Shown here: piece after piece, positions 14,327 through 21,068 of the stretch
Position numbering within the stretch: the stretch's first letter is position 1
Layout: each line of letters opens with the position of its first letter
Assembly (NCBI GenBank): GCA_964575715.1
Contig: CAZNSG010000098.1
Location: 1 to 24,686 of the forward strand
DNA from: PNAI01 sp964575715
GTDB lineage: Bacteria; Pseudomonadota; Alphaproteobacteria; Rhizobiales; Xanthobacteraceae
Direction: 5' to 3'
Length of the DNA: 24,686 bases
Translations under genes and position numbers: made by a program
Notes under the pieces: generated by a model
What the model saw: the letters and a program-made list of their open reading frames with translations, nothing else
What the model was told of the DNA's origin: nothing
Database searches by the model: none

Positions 14327-15340
14327 TCACCGCTGGTTCGGTGATGACCCCTGCGGCGGAACCGCAGGTGGCGGCGGCAGGCGCAGCGGCGGCGCCCCCT
14401 GCCCCGATTGCGTCCGGTTGGTCGACTGGCCACGCGCCGCTTGCGACTGGCGCTCGGCCGATGGCGGTGCAACGGACCCGCCCGAAGCGCTCGCTCCGGG
14501 AGCGTTGCGTGGCGGCGCACTATCTCCCGGCTCGGCGCTCATGATGCTCACGGGCGGGATCGAGGCCGACGAGGGAAAATTAAATCTCGATGCTACCGGC
14601 GCACCGGGGGCCGGCGGAGGGGGCGCCGATGGCGTTGGCGTCGAAGCGCTTGCCGAAGCGGTTGCCGCTCCGTTAGCCGGCCAATTCGCCGCATGCTGAG
14701 CGACACGCGCCGCGAACAGGCGGTCCTTGAGATTGGCCTGCACGCGGGCAGTGTCCTGCATGAGCTTGAAGGCGGCACAATCGTCAGCGGTACAACCGCG
14801 ACTTGCGAGCACATGCGCGACAATCCCGAACCGATCGGCTTCCAGAGCGCGGCGCGGCCCGTCTAAAGCGCTGGCATAGAGGCGGTTGCGGCTGGCGTAG
14901 GCGAGACCGTCGGCCAGCAGCGTAAGCCGGGCATCGACATAGGCAATTGCGGCGGCGGCCGCCTGCGGACTCGCGAACAATGCCTGCTCGCAGGCGGTCT
15001 CCACAATCTCATTGCCGACGGAATTCAGGCAGGCAAGCGCGGAACCCGGTGCGATGGCGCGCGCGGTGAGTTCGCTTGCCCGCGCATCGAGCGCCCGCCG
15101 CTCGGCGGCGTACTCACGCAGCATGGAAGCGTCGAGCCACGCCCACACCAGCACCGCGCCGGCCAGCACCGTTGCCGTGCGCAGGAGCACGGCAATCGTA
15201 TCGCGCATGGCGAATTCTCGAAACGCGAGCACACCAATGACGATGACCAGGGCCGACACGACACCAGCCGCCCATAGCAGGAGAATGATCGTCCCCGTCA
15301 TGGAGTCGTGGCCCGTCAGCCAGTGTTCGAAACCTGACAT
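14327..15340 (-). CDS. Hypothetical membrane protein with proline-rich C-terminus
   Basis: I do not recognise this 337-residue protein. Two hydrophobic segments lie at about 15-41 (GTIILLLWAAGVVSALVIVIGVLAF) and 53-70 (LLRTATVLAGAVLVWAWL). A helical, alanine-rich domain of about 70-225 follows, with four cysteines (CLNSVGNEIVETACEQAL and SRGCTADDCAAF) that could form two disulfides if it faces the periplasm. The last 110 residues are low-complexity Pro/Ala/Ser/Gly, probably disordered or wall-spanning. The ATG at 15340 lies directly against three 15-base repeats and has no good ribosome binding site. A start at 15301 (MTGTIILL) is possible. Similar hypotheticals occur in Bradyrhizobium as far as I recall. 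Codon use is GC-rich like the core genes, so I trust that it is real. Confidence 0.75.
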   Translation of the reverse strand: MSGFEHWLTGHDSMTGTIILLLWAAGVVSALVIVIGVLAFREFAMRDTIAVLLRTATVLAGAVLVWAWLDASMLREYAAERRALDARASELTARAIAPGSALACLNSVGNEIVETACEQALFASPQAAAAAIAYVDARLTLLADGLAYASRNRLYASALDGPRRALEADRFGIVAHVLASRGCTADDCAAFKLMQDTARVQANLKDRLFAARVAQHAANWPANGAATASASASTPTPSAPPPPAPGAPVASRFNFPSSASIPPVSIMSAEPGDSAPPRNAPGASASGGSVAPPSAERQSQAARGQSTNRTQSGQGAPPLRLPPPPAVPPQGSSPNQR

Positions 15341-15385
15341 TGCGCTTTCGACCTATGCGCTTTCGACCTGTGCGCTTTCGACCTA
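15341..15385 (+). repeat. Three tandem 15-base repeats next to a start codon
   Basis: The unit TGCGCTTTCGACCT(A/G) occurs three times head to tail (15341-15355, 15356-15370, 15371-15385) with only the last base varying. It ends exactly at the start codon of the leftward membrane protein gene. An in-frame TAG 15 bases before that ATG shows the repeats are not translated with it. Confidence 0.9.
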
Positions 15386-15470
15386 AATGGCACCATAGGA
15401 ATAGTATGGCCCAGCCGCCGGACCATAGCTACCCCGCACCGAAATCAGCGGCGCTGTATTTCCAGCGGAT

Positions 15471-16445
15471 TCAATTTACCTTGGCGCCGGAAATCTGGAC
15501 GATGCGCGCCCATTTTTCGATGTCGGCGCGCAAATAGCTGTCGAACTCGGCCGGCGTCTTTACCAGCGCGACGGCGCCCTGCTTGGACCATGCCTGGGTA
15601 ACTTCCGGCTTGTTAAGCACCTTGTTGATCTCGGCATTGAGTTTGTCGACGATCGGCTTGGGCGTGCCGGCCGGCGCCATGATGCCGAGCCAGATCGTCG
15701 CCTCATAGCCTGGCACACCCGCTTCCGCGACCGTCGGCACATCGGGCGTGATCGCCGAGCGCTTGAGCCCGGTAGAGCCTAGCGGCCGCACGTTCCCGGC
15801 TTTCGCGTTCTCGGCCATGGTGGTGATGGCGTCGAACATCATCTGCACGTGCCCGCCGAGCACGCTGTTGCGCATGTCGCCCGAGGCCTTGTGCGGCACA
15901 TGCACGATATTGGTGCCGCTCATGGCTTTGAACAGCTCGCCCGCCATATGGTAGGGCGTGCCGGGGCCGGAGGACGCGTAATTGAGCTTACCCGGGTCCT
16001 TTTTTGCCAATGCGATGAATTCCTTGAGATCTTTCGCCGGCACCGAAGGATGCACCACCATCAGCAGGTCGGAATAGTTGACGCTCGCCACCGGCACGAG
16101 ATCGCGCATGAGCTGGTACGGCTTGTTCGGGATCAGCGACTCGTTGGTGGTGTGGGTGTTCGACATCATCAGCAATGTGTAACCGTCCGGCGGCGACTTC
16201 GCGACCGCGTCGGAACCGATAACGGCGCCCGCGCCGGGGCGATTCTCGACCACGAACGGCTGCTTGAGAGAGTCGGTAAGATATTGTGCGAGCTGGCGGC
16301 CAAAAACGTCGGCCGGGCCGCCGGCCCCGAACGGCACGATGATCTTGACCGATCGCGCGGGATAATCTTGCGCCGAGGCCCCCGACATGTGGAACGGCGC
16401 CAGAGCAAGCACGGCAAGCGCAGCGGCGCGTGACAGAATTTGCAT
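15471..16445 (-). CDS. Bug (TctC) family tripartite tricarboxylate transporter substrate-binding protein
   Basis: Periplasmic binding protein of the Bug family, which captures carboxylates or similar small acids for a TctAB permease. The 324-residue chain begins MQILSRAAALAVLALAPFHMSGASAQ, a clear signal peptide with cleavage after ASA. Typical Bug motifs follow: YPARSVKIIVPFGAGGPADVFGRQLA, VVENRPGAGAVIGSDAVAKSPPDGYTLL, LNYASSGPGTPYHMAGELF and VPTVAEAGVPGYE. The ATG at 16445 is chosen because GGAGGG lies five bases before it, although the frame stays open 19 codons upstream. No tctA or tctB permease gene is nearby, which is usual for Bug paralogues. The ligand cannot be inferred. A 14-base palindrome 45 bases upstream may control it. 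Confidence 0.93.
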   Translation of the reverse strand: MQILSRAAALAVLALAPFHMSGASAQDYPARSVKIIVPFGAGGPADVFGRQLAQYLTDSLKQPFVVENRPGAGAVIGSDAVAKSPPDGYTLLMMSNTHTTNESLIPNKPYQLMRDLVPVASVNYSDLLMVVHPSVPAKDLKEFIALAKKDPGKLNYASSGPGTPYHMAGELFKAMSGTNIVHVPHKASGDMRNSVLGGHVQMMFDAITTMAENAKAGNVRPLGSTGLKRSAITPDVPTVAEAGVPGYEATIWLGIMAPAGTPKPIVDKLNAEINKVLNKPEVTQAWSKQGAVALVKTPAEFDSYLRADIEKWARIVQISGAKVN

Positions 16446-16489
16446 CAAACCCTCCCGTTTTTTCCTGCGATCTTCTAGCAATATGTCCG

Positions 16490-16503
16490 CATGAACGTTC
16501 ATG
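16490..16503. promoter_or_regulatory. Perfect palindrome upstream of the Bug-family gene, possible operator
   Basis: CATGAACGTTCATG is a 14-base perfect palindrome with its inner edge 45 bases before the start codon of the leftward substrate-binding protein. A related half-copy, CGCATGAACGTT, recurs at about 16882-16893 upstream of the small 66-residue gene, so the same regulator could serve both. No regulator gene is adjacent. Confidence 0.35.
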
Positions 16504-16630
16504 ACGGACGATTTATTCCCTCCGCACCCATATCACGTGGGTGCGCTCAACACATACCACACCTTCCGCCGCAGCGCCGAATAGCGCTTGGACGTTGCAA
16601 GTCCACGGAAATGCAGGACCCTTTGCCGTC

Positions 16631-16831
16631 TTACCGGTCGCGGTCGAGCTGGCTTTCCTTGGCAACGCGCTCGAAGGCTTCGCCCGCACTCTTGATGCGG
16701 TACTGATGCTCGTCACCTTCCAGCGGCAACAGCTTTACGACCTTGAAGCTGCCGCTTGCGCCAAAACGCCCGAATGGACCCGACGTATAACGCACGGTCT
16801 GACCGATCGAATACCTGTGTGTTTTCAACAA
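16631..16831 (-). CDS. Small conserved SH3-like protein of unknown function
   Basis: Protein of 66 residues, MLKTHRYSIGQTVRYTSGPFG then a basic, beta-rich body with FKVVKLLPLEGDEHQYRIKSAGEAFERVAKESQL. The opening YSIGQTVRY and the alternating strand pattern suggest a KOW- or SH3-like barrel. I recall similar 60-70 residue proteins in Rhizobiales, with the ending YRIKS...ERV.KESQL strongly conserved, but no known role. It starts at TTG 16831 with GGGGAGAG about ten bases upstream. It has no signal peptide and is probably cytoplasmic. It lies alone between two solute-binding protein genes on the same strand. Confidence 0.72.
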   Translation of the reverse strand: MLKTHRYSIGQTVRYTSGPFGRFGASGSFKVVKLLPLEGDEHQYRIKSAGEAFERVAKESQLDRDR

Positions 16832-16894
16832 ACGCCACTCTCCCCTGGTATGTCTCCCGCCCGTTTTTTACGGACGCCGCCGCATGAACGTTAA

Positions 16895-17145
16895 CAATTT
16901 GATAATATAGCAACTCTTCCGGCTTTTGGGAGAAAATTTCGTGTCCCGGCGCGGCACAATGAATGTCCGGTGAAAAATAAATATCTATAATATCAATAGC
17001 TTACATGACGCTCCTTGACTGAATGACTACCTGCAAAGTTCGCTTTAGGCCATCCAAGGCGGCCCAGGGCGGTCGCAAGGCGGTCCTTCAAGGATCGCCA
17101 AAAAGTGGATTCAGTCACTCCAGCTAAACGGGATTGAACGGCCCC
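16895..17145. other. Intergenic region with a short inverted repeat
   Basis: The 251 bases between the SH3-like gene and the family 3 binding protein contain TGACTGAAT (17016-17024) and its exact complement ATTCAGTCA (17109-17117), 84 bases apart. Between them are several GGCGG(T/C)C-type short repeats. The outer part is AT-rich (about 16895-17000). It could hold the promoter of the 66-residue gene and a structured 3' end for the binding protein gene. I see no gene. Confidence 0.4.
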
Positions 17146-17952
17146 TCAGGGCTTGCTGCCCGGCGGCGCCACCACCGAGCTCTGCATGCCGACGCTGTCG
17201 AGCGAGCGGCGCACCATGCCGGATGCCTTGGCTTCCTCGACGAACGCGATGGCATAGGCCAGTGCCGCAGGTTTGTTCTTGGGCACGGCAACGGCGGCGA
17301 ACGAGTTGAGGTAGGCGCCGGGTAACACCCGCGAACCCGGCAGCTTGGCCGCCATCTGGGTAAGCGACTCCCGCGACGACGCGACAACGTCGGCCTTGCC
17401 GGTCCGCAACAGCTCGAACAGTTCCTCCGCGGTCTTGACGTTGCTCATGGTGGCATTCTTCAGCGCGCGCTGGGCGGCACGTGTTGTTGCCGTGTTCTCG
17501 ACGCCGACAATCCGCACGCCGGGCTTATCCGCTTCTTCGAGACTCATGATTTTCGAGCCGGGCGGCACCAGGAACGTGCTTTGCTGCACGATATACGGTG
17601 ACCCGAAGTCGACTTTTTGTTTGCGCTGCTCATCGACCGGGATGAAAGCGACATCCCACGCGCCGCTCGTCACCCCGTCGGTGAGCGCGCCCGAATTCGG
17701 ATAAGGCACCCATTCCAGCGGTACGCCGAGCTTCTTCGCGAGCTCGCGGCCGAGATCGGCCGCGGTGCCGCGCGGCTGACCGGAGGCGTCCATCGCGACA
17801 TTGCCGGTCCCCGGGGCCGGTGCCACGGCGATGCCGATCCGCAGCTTGCCGGTGGGCGCCAATTCCTTGCGCGCGGCGTCATCGGACGCAAGCGCTCCAC
17901 TCGCGGCGACCGCCGCCAATGCAAATGCCGCGACCATCTTGAGCAGCTTCAT
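17146..17952 (-). CDS. Family 3 extracellular solute-binding protein (ABC transporter)
   Basis: Periplasmic binding protein of the amino-acid type (SBP_bac_3). The 268 residues start with the signal peptide MKLLKMVAAFALAAVAASGALA. Then GKLRIGIAVAPAPGTGNVAMDASGQPRGTAADLGRELAKKLGVPLEWVPY and SGAWDVAFIPVDEQRKQKVDFGSPYIVQQSTFLV follow, the classic first lobe in which a ligand carboxylate is held by the conserved Arg. NTATTRAAQRALKNA and TGKADVVASSRESL belong to the second lobe. The start at 17952 has GGAGG eight bases upstream; the longer frame to 18045 has neither a signal sequence nor a ribosome site. No permease or ATPase gene is adjacent, so its transporter partner is unknown. It is 74 bases downstream of the SDR gene. 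Confidence 0.9.
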   Translation of the reverse strand: MKLLKMVAAFALAAVAASGALASDDAARKELAPTGKLRIGIAVAPAPGTGNVAMDASGQPRGTAADLGRELAKKLGVPLEWVPYPNSGALTDGVTSGAWDVAFIPVDEQRKQKVDFGSPYIVQQSTFLVPPGSKIMSLEEADKPGVRIVGVENTATTRAAQRALKNATMSNVKTAEELFELLRTGKADVVASSRESLTQMAAKLPGSRVLPGAYLNSFAAVAVPKNKPAALAYAIAFVEEAKASGMVRRSLDSVGMQSSVVAPPGSKP

Positions 17953-18026
17953 GTTCGTTTCCTCCGTTGACGTGGCAGCATGACATTTTGCCGCTTCGGC
18001 AAAAAGAGGCATAAACGAGAACGGGC

Positions 18027-18728
18027 TCAGAACTTCTCCACCCACGGCCGCAACTCGATTTCCCAGGACCAGGCGCTGTGCGGCTGATGGATGAGATGAA
18101 GATAGCTCGCCGCAATCGAGTTCGGATTGAGCAGGCTCGCGGTCTTGCCCGCCGGCTCGCCCCGGCGCGCGCTCTTGATGCCGCCGTCGATCACCACATG
18201 CGCCACATGGATGCCTTGCGGGTGCAGCTCGCGCGCCAGGCTTTGCGCCAAGCCCCGCAGCGCGAACTTGCCCATGGCGAAAGGCGCGGACTCGGCATAG
18301 CCCTTCACACTGGCGGAGGCGCCGGTGAACAGGATCGCGCCATGGCGTTTTGGCAGCATGCGCCGCGCCGCCTGCTGGGCGACCAGAAATCCGCCAAAGG
18401 CGCTCACCGCGATGGTCTTTTCCACCTCCGCCGGATCGAGCTCGATCAGCGGCCCGCGCACCCGGTAGCTGGCGTTGTAGATCACAATCTCGGGCGCGCC
18501 GAAGCCGGCATCGAGCGTGGCGAACATCTTCTCCACGTCGGCGCGGCTGGTGGCATCGCAGGCAATGGTTTGCGCGCCGGTCTCCATTGCGAGTTCGGCG
18601 AGATCGCCGGTACTGCGCGCCGCGAGCGCGACCTTGATGCCCTCGCTTGTGAGCACGCGGGCGAGCGAAGCGCTCAATCCAGCGCCGGCGCCGACGATCA
18701 AGGCGGTGTTGAATTTGACATAGGGCAT
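18027..18728 (-). CDS. SDR-fold oxidoreductase-like protein lacking the catalytic Tyr and Asn
   Basis: Short-chain dehydrogenase fold of 233 residues. The NAD(P)-binding loop is VGAGAGLSAS (12-21), the Asp of the adenine pocket is in CDAT (58-61), and the central strand motif is YNAS (84-87). The active-site region is unusual: S138 and K154 are present, but the tyrosine of YxxxK is Phe (F150 in FAMGK), and the Asn on helix 4 is Ser (S109 in IAVSAFGGF). A classical proton relay is therefore absent. The ATG at 18728 is chosen for GGAGG five bases upstream. A longer frame to 18989 runs through a repeat. I recall FAMGKFALRGLAQS in other proteobacterial SDR-like proteins, so this may be a real subfamily and not decay. 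Confidence 0.85.
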   Translation of the reverse strand: MPYVKFNTALIVGAGAGLSASLARVLTSEGIKVALAARSTGDLAELAMETGAQTIACDATSRADVEKMFATLDAGFGAPEIVIYNASYRVRGPLIELDPAEVEKTIAVSAFGGFLVAQQAARRMLPKRHGAILFTGASASVKGYAESAPFAMGKFALRGLAQSLARELHPQGIHVAHVVIDGGIKSARRGEPAGKTASLLNPNSIAASYLHLIHQPHSAWSWEIELRPWVEKF

Positions 18729-18797
18729 CGGCGCCTCCTGCGGTCGAACCATCGGATCGTCATTGCACTTGCAACCTGCCAGGATATCCTGACGCAA

Positions 18798-18900
18798 GAG
18801 CATGATCCCGAAAAGTGGGAACCGGTTTTCGGAAAAGATCATGCTCAAACAAAAAGCTAGGGCCCAGCTCGGATTCGACCTAAACGCATTAGGCCCTAGC
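18798..18900. repeat. Palindromic intergenic repeat, GAGCATGATC type, copy 2, with extra hairpin
   Basis: Outer arms GAGCATGATC (18798-18807) and GATCATGCTC (18837-18846) enclose a perfect inner pair CCGAAAA / TTTTCGG. The block from 18798 to 18850 matches 8576-8628 almost base for base. A second perfect 9-base inverted repeat, GCTAGGGCC (18856-18864) / GGCCCTAGC (18892-18900), follows. The whole lies in the divergent gap between the SDR and quinone-oxidoreductase genes and stops eight bases before the latter's ribosome binding site. Confidence 0.87.
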
Positions 18901-18916
18901 AGATGGCGAGGTGAAG

Positions 18917-19894
18917 ATGCGTGCAGCTTATTACGAACGCAACGGCGCGGCGCGTGAGGTGCTCGTACTGGGCGAAATCGAGACCCCACGCCCCGGTCCC
19001 GGCGAGGTGCGCGTCAGGCTGAAAACCTCCGGCGTCAATCCGTCCGACGTCAAATCGCGCGAGGGCCGCACCCGCAAAATTGCTTTTCCGCGCGTGATCC
19101 CGCACAGCGACGGTTCAGGCGACATCGACATGGTGGGCGACGGCGTGCCGGCCGCCCGCAAGGGCGAGCGGGTGTGGATTTGGAATGGGCAGTGGAAGCG
19201 CCCCTTCGGCACCTGCGCGGAGTACATCGTGCTGCCTTCGGCGTTGGCGGTGAAGCTGCCGGCGCATGTGAGCTATGAGGCCGGCGCGTGCCTGGGCATT
19301 CCGGCCATGACCGCCGCTCACGCGGTTGCGGTGGCGCAGGCCGATGCCGCAAGCACGATTTTGATTTCCGGCGGCGCCGGCGGCGTCGGCCACTACGCCA
19401 TCCAGTTCGCCAAGGCGCGCGGCGCCGTGGTGATCGCCACCGTCAGTTCGGATGCCAAGGCCAAGCTCGCGCTTGCGGCCGGCGCCGATCATGCGATCGA
19501 TTACAAGCGCGAGAATGTCGGCGAACAGGTGAAGGATCTCACCGACGGCGCCGGCGTCGATGCGGCGATCGAGATGGATCTTGCCGCCAACGCAAAACTC
19601 TATCCCGGCGTCCTGCATGCGCGCAGCACGGTCGTGGTCTACGGCACCGGCAGCCCGGAGGCGGCCATCCCCGCGCAGTTCTTGCTGGTCAATCAAATCG
19701 CCATGCAATGGATTTTCGTCTATGAGCTGACGCAAGAAGAGCGCGCCGCCGCCATCGGCGCAATCACGCGCATGCTGGAGAGCAAGAACCTCATCAATAA
19801 TGTCGCCCTCACCCTGCCGCTCAAGGACATTGTCGCCGCGCACGAGGCGGTGGAACAGGGCAAGGCCATGGGCAATGTGGTGATGACCGTATAA
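18917..19894 (+). CDS. NADPH:quinone oxidoreductase-like zinc-independent MDR protein
   Basis: Medium-chain reductase of 325 residues in the quinone oxidoreductase (Qor, zeta-crystallin) group. The N-terminal GroES-like domain has MRAAYYERNGAAREVLVLGE and VRLKTSGVNPSDVKSREG. The Rossmann part has ISGGAGGVGHYAIQFAKARGAVVIATVSS, the usual AxxGxxG-like NADPH loop, and GADHAIDYKREN. The zinc ligands of alcohol dehydrogenases are absent. The substrate cannot be told from the sequence. The ATG at 18917 is chosen because GAGG (18908-18911) is five bases upstream; GTG at 18911 would overlap it. It begins a rightward group with an exported ABM protein 31 bases downstream and a 49-residue membrane peptide, probably one operon. 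Confidence 0.9.
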   Translation: MRAAYYERNGAAREVLVLGEIETPRPGPGEVRVRLKTSGVNPSDVKSREGRTRKIAFPRVIPHSDGSGDIDMVGDGVPAARKGERVWIWNGQWKRPFGTCAEYIVLPSALAVKLPAHVSYEAGACLGIPAMTAAHAVAVAQADAASTILISGGAGGVGHYAIQFAKARGAVVIATVSSDAKAKLALAAGADHAIDYKRENVGEQVKDLTDGAGVDAAIEMDLAANAKLYPGVLHARSTVVVYGTGSPEAAIPAQFLLVNQIAMQWIFVYELTQEERAAAIGAITRMLESKNLINNVALTLPLKDIVAAHEAVEQGKAMGNVVMTV

Positions 19895-19925
19895 AAGATG
19901 TGAACAAACTCATGGGAGGCGATCA

Positions 19926-20606
19926 ATGCGTAGTTCTATTGCTCTGCTATCCAGCTTGCTCATGACCGGGCTCGCCGGGTCCACGGCGCTTGCGCAGGAA
20001 GCAACTTTTTACACGGTCACCTATGTCGAGGTCGTGCCGCCCTCCACCGTGCAGACCGCGTATTTGCTCAAAATTTATCGCGAGGCAAGCCGCAAGGACC
20101 CGGGCGCCGTGCGCTTCGAAGTCACCCAGCGCCTCGACCGGCCCAATCAGTTCACCGTGCTTGCCGCCTGGACGGACCAGAAGGCATTCGAGGCCCACGC
20201 CGCCGCGTCGAATGCCAAAGCACTCAACGAGAAAATCGCGGCATCGCTCGCCGCTCCCAACGACACGCGCCAGCACGGCGCACTCGCGGTCGGTGCGATC
20301 AAGTCTGCTCAGGGTGCTACCGTTACGGCGGTCACCCACGTTGACGTCATCCCGCCGCAGAAGGACAACGGCGTCGCCGCGGTCAAACAGCTCGCGGAGG
20401 ATAGTCGTAAGCATCCCGGCAATTTACGTTTCGACGCGTGGCAGCAGACTAATCGACCCAACCATTTCACCGTGGTCGAGACCTGGACCAACCGCGCCGC
20501 CTTCGACGCCCACATTATGCACGTACAAACCAGGGAGTTTCGCAACAAACTCATCACCATGACCGGCGCGCTCTATGATGAGCGACTCTATCGGATGCTG
20601 GACTGA
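19926..20606 (+). CDS. Exported protein with two antibiotic biosynthesis monooxygenase (ABM) domains
   Basis: Protein of 226 residues with the signal peptide MRSSIALLSSLLMTGLAGSTALA (cleavage after A23). Two homologous ABM-type ferredoxin-like domains follow, about 26-120 and 130-226. Each begins with a strand of the type YTVTYVEVVPP or VTAVTHVDVIPP. Each carries RKDPGAVRFEV or RKHPGNLRFDA, then RPNQFTVLAAWTDQKAFEAH or RPNHFTVVETWTNRAAFDAH. This internal duplication is clear by eye. ABM proteins oxidise polyketides, degrade heme or are non-catalytic, and are mostly cytoplasmic, so export is unusual. No known catalytic residues (heme-binding His or the ActVA Asn/Trp set) can be assigned safely. 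GGGAGG precedes the start. It lies between the quinone reductase and the small peptide gene. Confidence 0.85.
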   Translation: MRSSIALLSSLLMTGLAGSTALAQEATFYTVTYVEVVPPSTVQTAYLLKIYREASRKDPGAVRFEVTQRLDRPNQFTVLAAWTDQKAFEAHAAASNAKALNEKIAASLAAPNDTRQHGALAVGAIKSAQGATVTAVTHVDVIPPQKDNGVAAVKQLAEDSRKHPGNLRFDAWQQTNRPNHFTVVETWTNRAAFDAHIMHVQTREFRNKLITMTGALYDERLYRMLD

Positions 20607-20629
20607 TACAGGGTATTGGAGGCCCCACT

Positions 20630-20779
20630 ATGCCTTTCATTCAAGGAATGATCGTCGGTGCCGTGCTGTTGCTGGGCGTGGCCTATGTGCATGATACCGG
20701 GATGCTGCAGAACGGCGAAAAACCCGCCTTGCCGCTCGTCAATTGGAATACGCTGATTGGCATGATCGGCCGCTGGTGA
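20630..20779 (+). CDS. Small single-span membrane peptide, 49 residues
   Basis: A short frame starts at the ATG 20630 with GGAGG at 20618-20622, seven bases upstream and 23 bases after the ABM stop codon. It encodes a peptide beginning MPFIQGMIVGAVLLLGVAYV, a single membrane segment, followed by a polar stretch (HDTGMLQNGEKPALP) and a second short hydrophobic end (WNTLIGMIGRW). The good ribosome site and tight spacing make it a probable third gene of the operon. I do not recognise a family. Small peptides of this kind are often overlooked and could anchor or regulate a membrane complex, which is only a guess. Confidence 0.6.
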   Translation: MPFIQGMIVGAVLLLGVAYVHDTGMLQNGEKPALPLVNWNTLIGMIGRW

Positions 20780-20811
20780 GGCGCGAGGGATGTAGGATGC
20801 GGCGTGAGTCG

Positions 20812-20898
20812 GTAGGATGGGTTGAGCGCAGCGAAACCCATCGCAATGCCTAGCGCCAAAACAGATGATGGGTCTCGCTACCGCTCGACCCATCCTAC
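20812..20898. repeat. Large palindromic hairpin element with GTAGGATGGG arms
   Basis: The left arm starts GTAGGATGGG (20812-20821) and the right arm ends CCCATCCTAC (20889-20898). Pairing continues inward with small bulges (GAGCG / CGCTC and ACCCATC / GATGGGT). This REP-like element is a widespread proteobacterial intergenic repeat and could also terminate the upstream operon. It directly abuts the first BrnA tail remnant. Confidence 0.8.
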
Positions 20899-20901
20899 GC
20901 G

Positions 20902-21018
20902 CTCGACGCCGACGTGATCCGCCACTTCCGCCGCACCGGCCGCGGCTGGCAAAGCCAGATCAACGTGGCGCTGCGCAAGGACGCAAAGCTGCCGGCGGAG
21001 AAAAGAAAGAAGGCGTGA
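20902..21018 (+). pseudogene. BrnA antitoxin C-terminal remnant, copy A
   Basis: One frame reads LDADVIRHFRRTGRGWQSQI, then NVALRKDAKLPAEKRKKA and a TGA stop at 21016-21018. This is the C-terminal end of BrnA-type (DUF4415) antitoxins, the ribbon-helix-helix part. There is no start codon: the upstream part is replaced by the hairpin element at 20812-20898. No brnT toxin is present, so this is a broken gene. Its last 78 bases (20941-21018) recur at 21730-21807 with six differences, bracketing the toxin-antitoxin pair. Confidence 0.7.
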
Positions 21019-21035
21019 GTCGAGCGCTAACCCTA

Positions 21036-21064
21036 TTATTTTAACGAATTCCGCGTTAAAATAA
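21036..21064. promoter_or_regulatory. Perfect inverted repeat at the start of the MntA/HepT module, probable operator
   Basis: TTATTTTAACG (21036-21046) and CGTTAAAATAA (21054-21064) form a perfect 11-base inverted repeat with a seven-base spacer. It ends four bases before the mntA-like ATG and overlaps a possible -10 box TATTAT (21034-21039). This fits an autoregulatory operator of a toxin-antitoxin pair. It also fills the place where a ribosome binding site should be; none is seen. Confidence 0.65.
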
Positions 21065-21068
21065 CCAA

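Noticed and set aside
15341..15385. CRISPR or coding repeat at the 15-base triplets
   Set aside because: The units are head to tail without spacers, and an in-frame stop lies between them and the gene, so they are a simple tandem repeat.
18078..18860. Open frame of 260 codons on the plus strand
   Set aside because: It is antisense to the SDR gene and enters the intergenic repeat. It has no ribosome site and no recognisable domain.
20902..21018. An intact BrnA/BrnT toxin-antitoxin pair
   Set aside because: The N-terminal part and start codon of brnA are missing and no brnT frame lies upstream; a palindromic repeat occupies the place.
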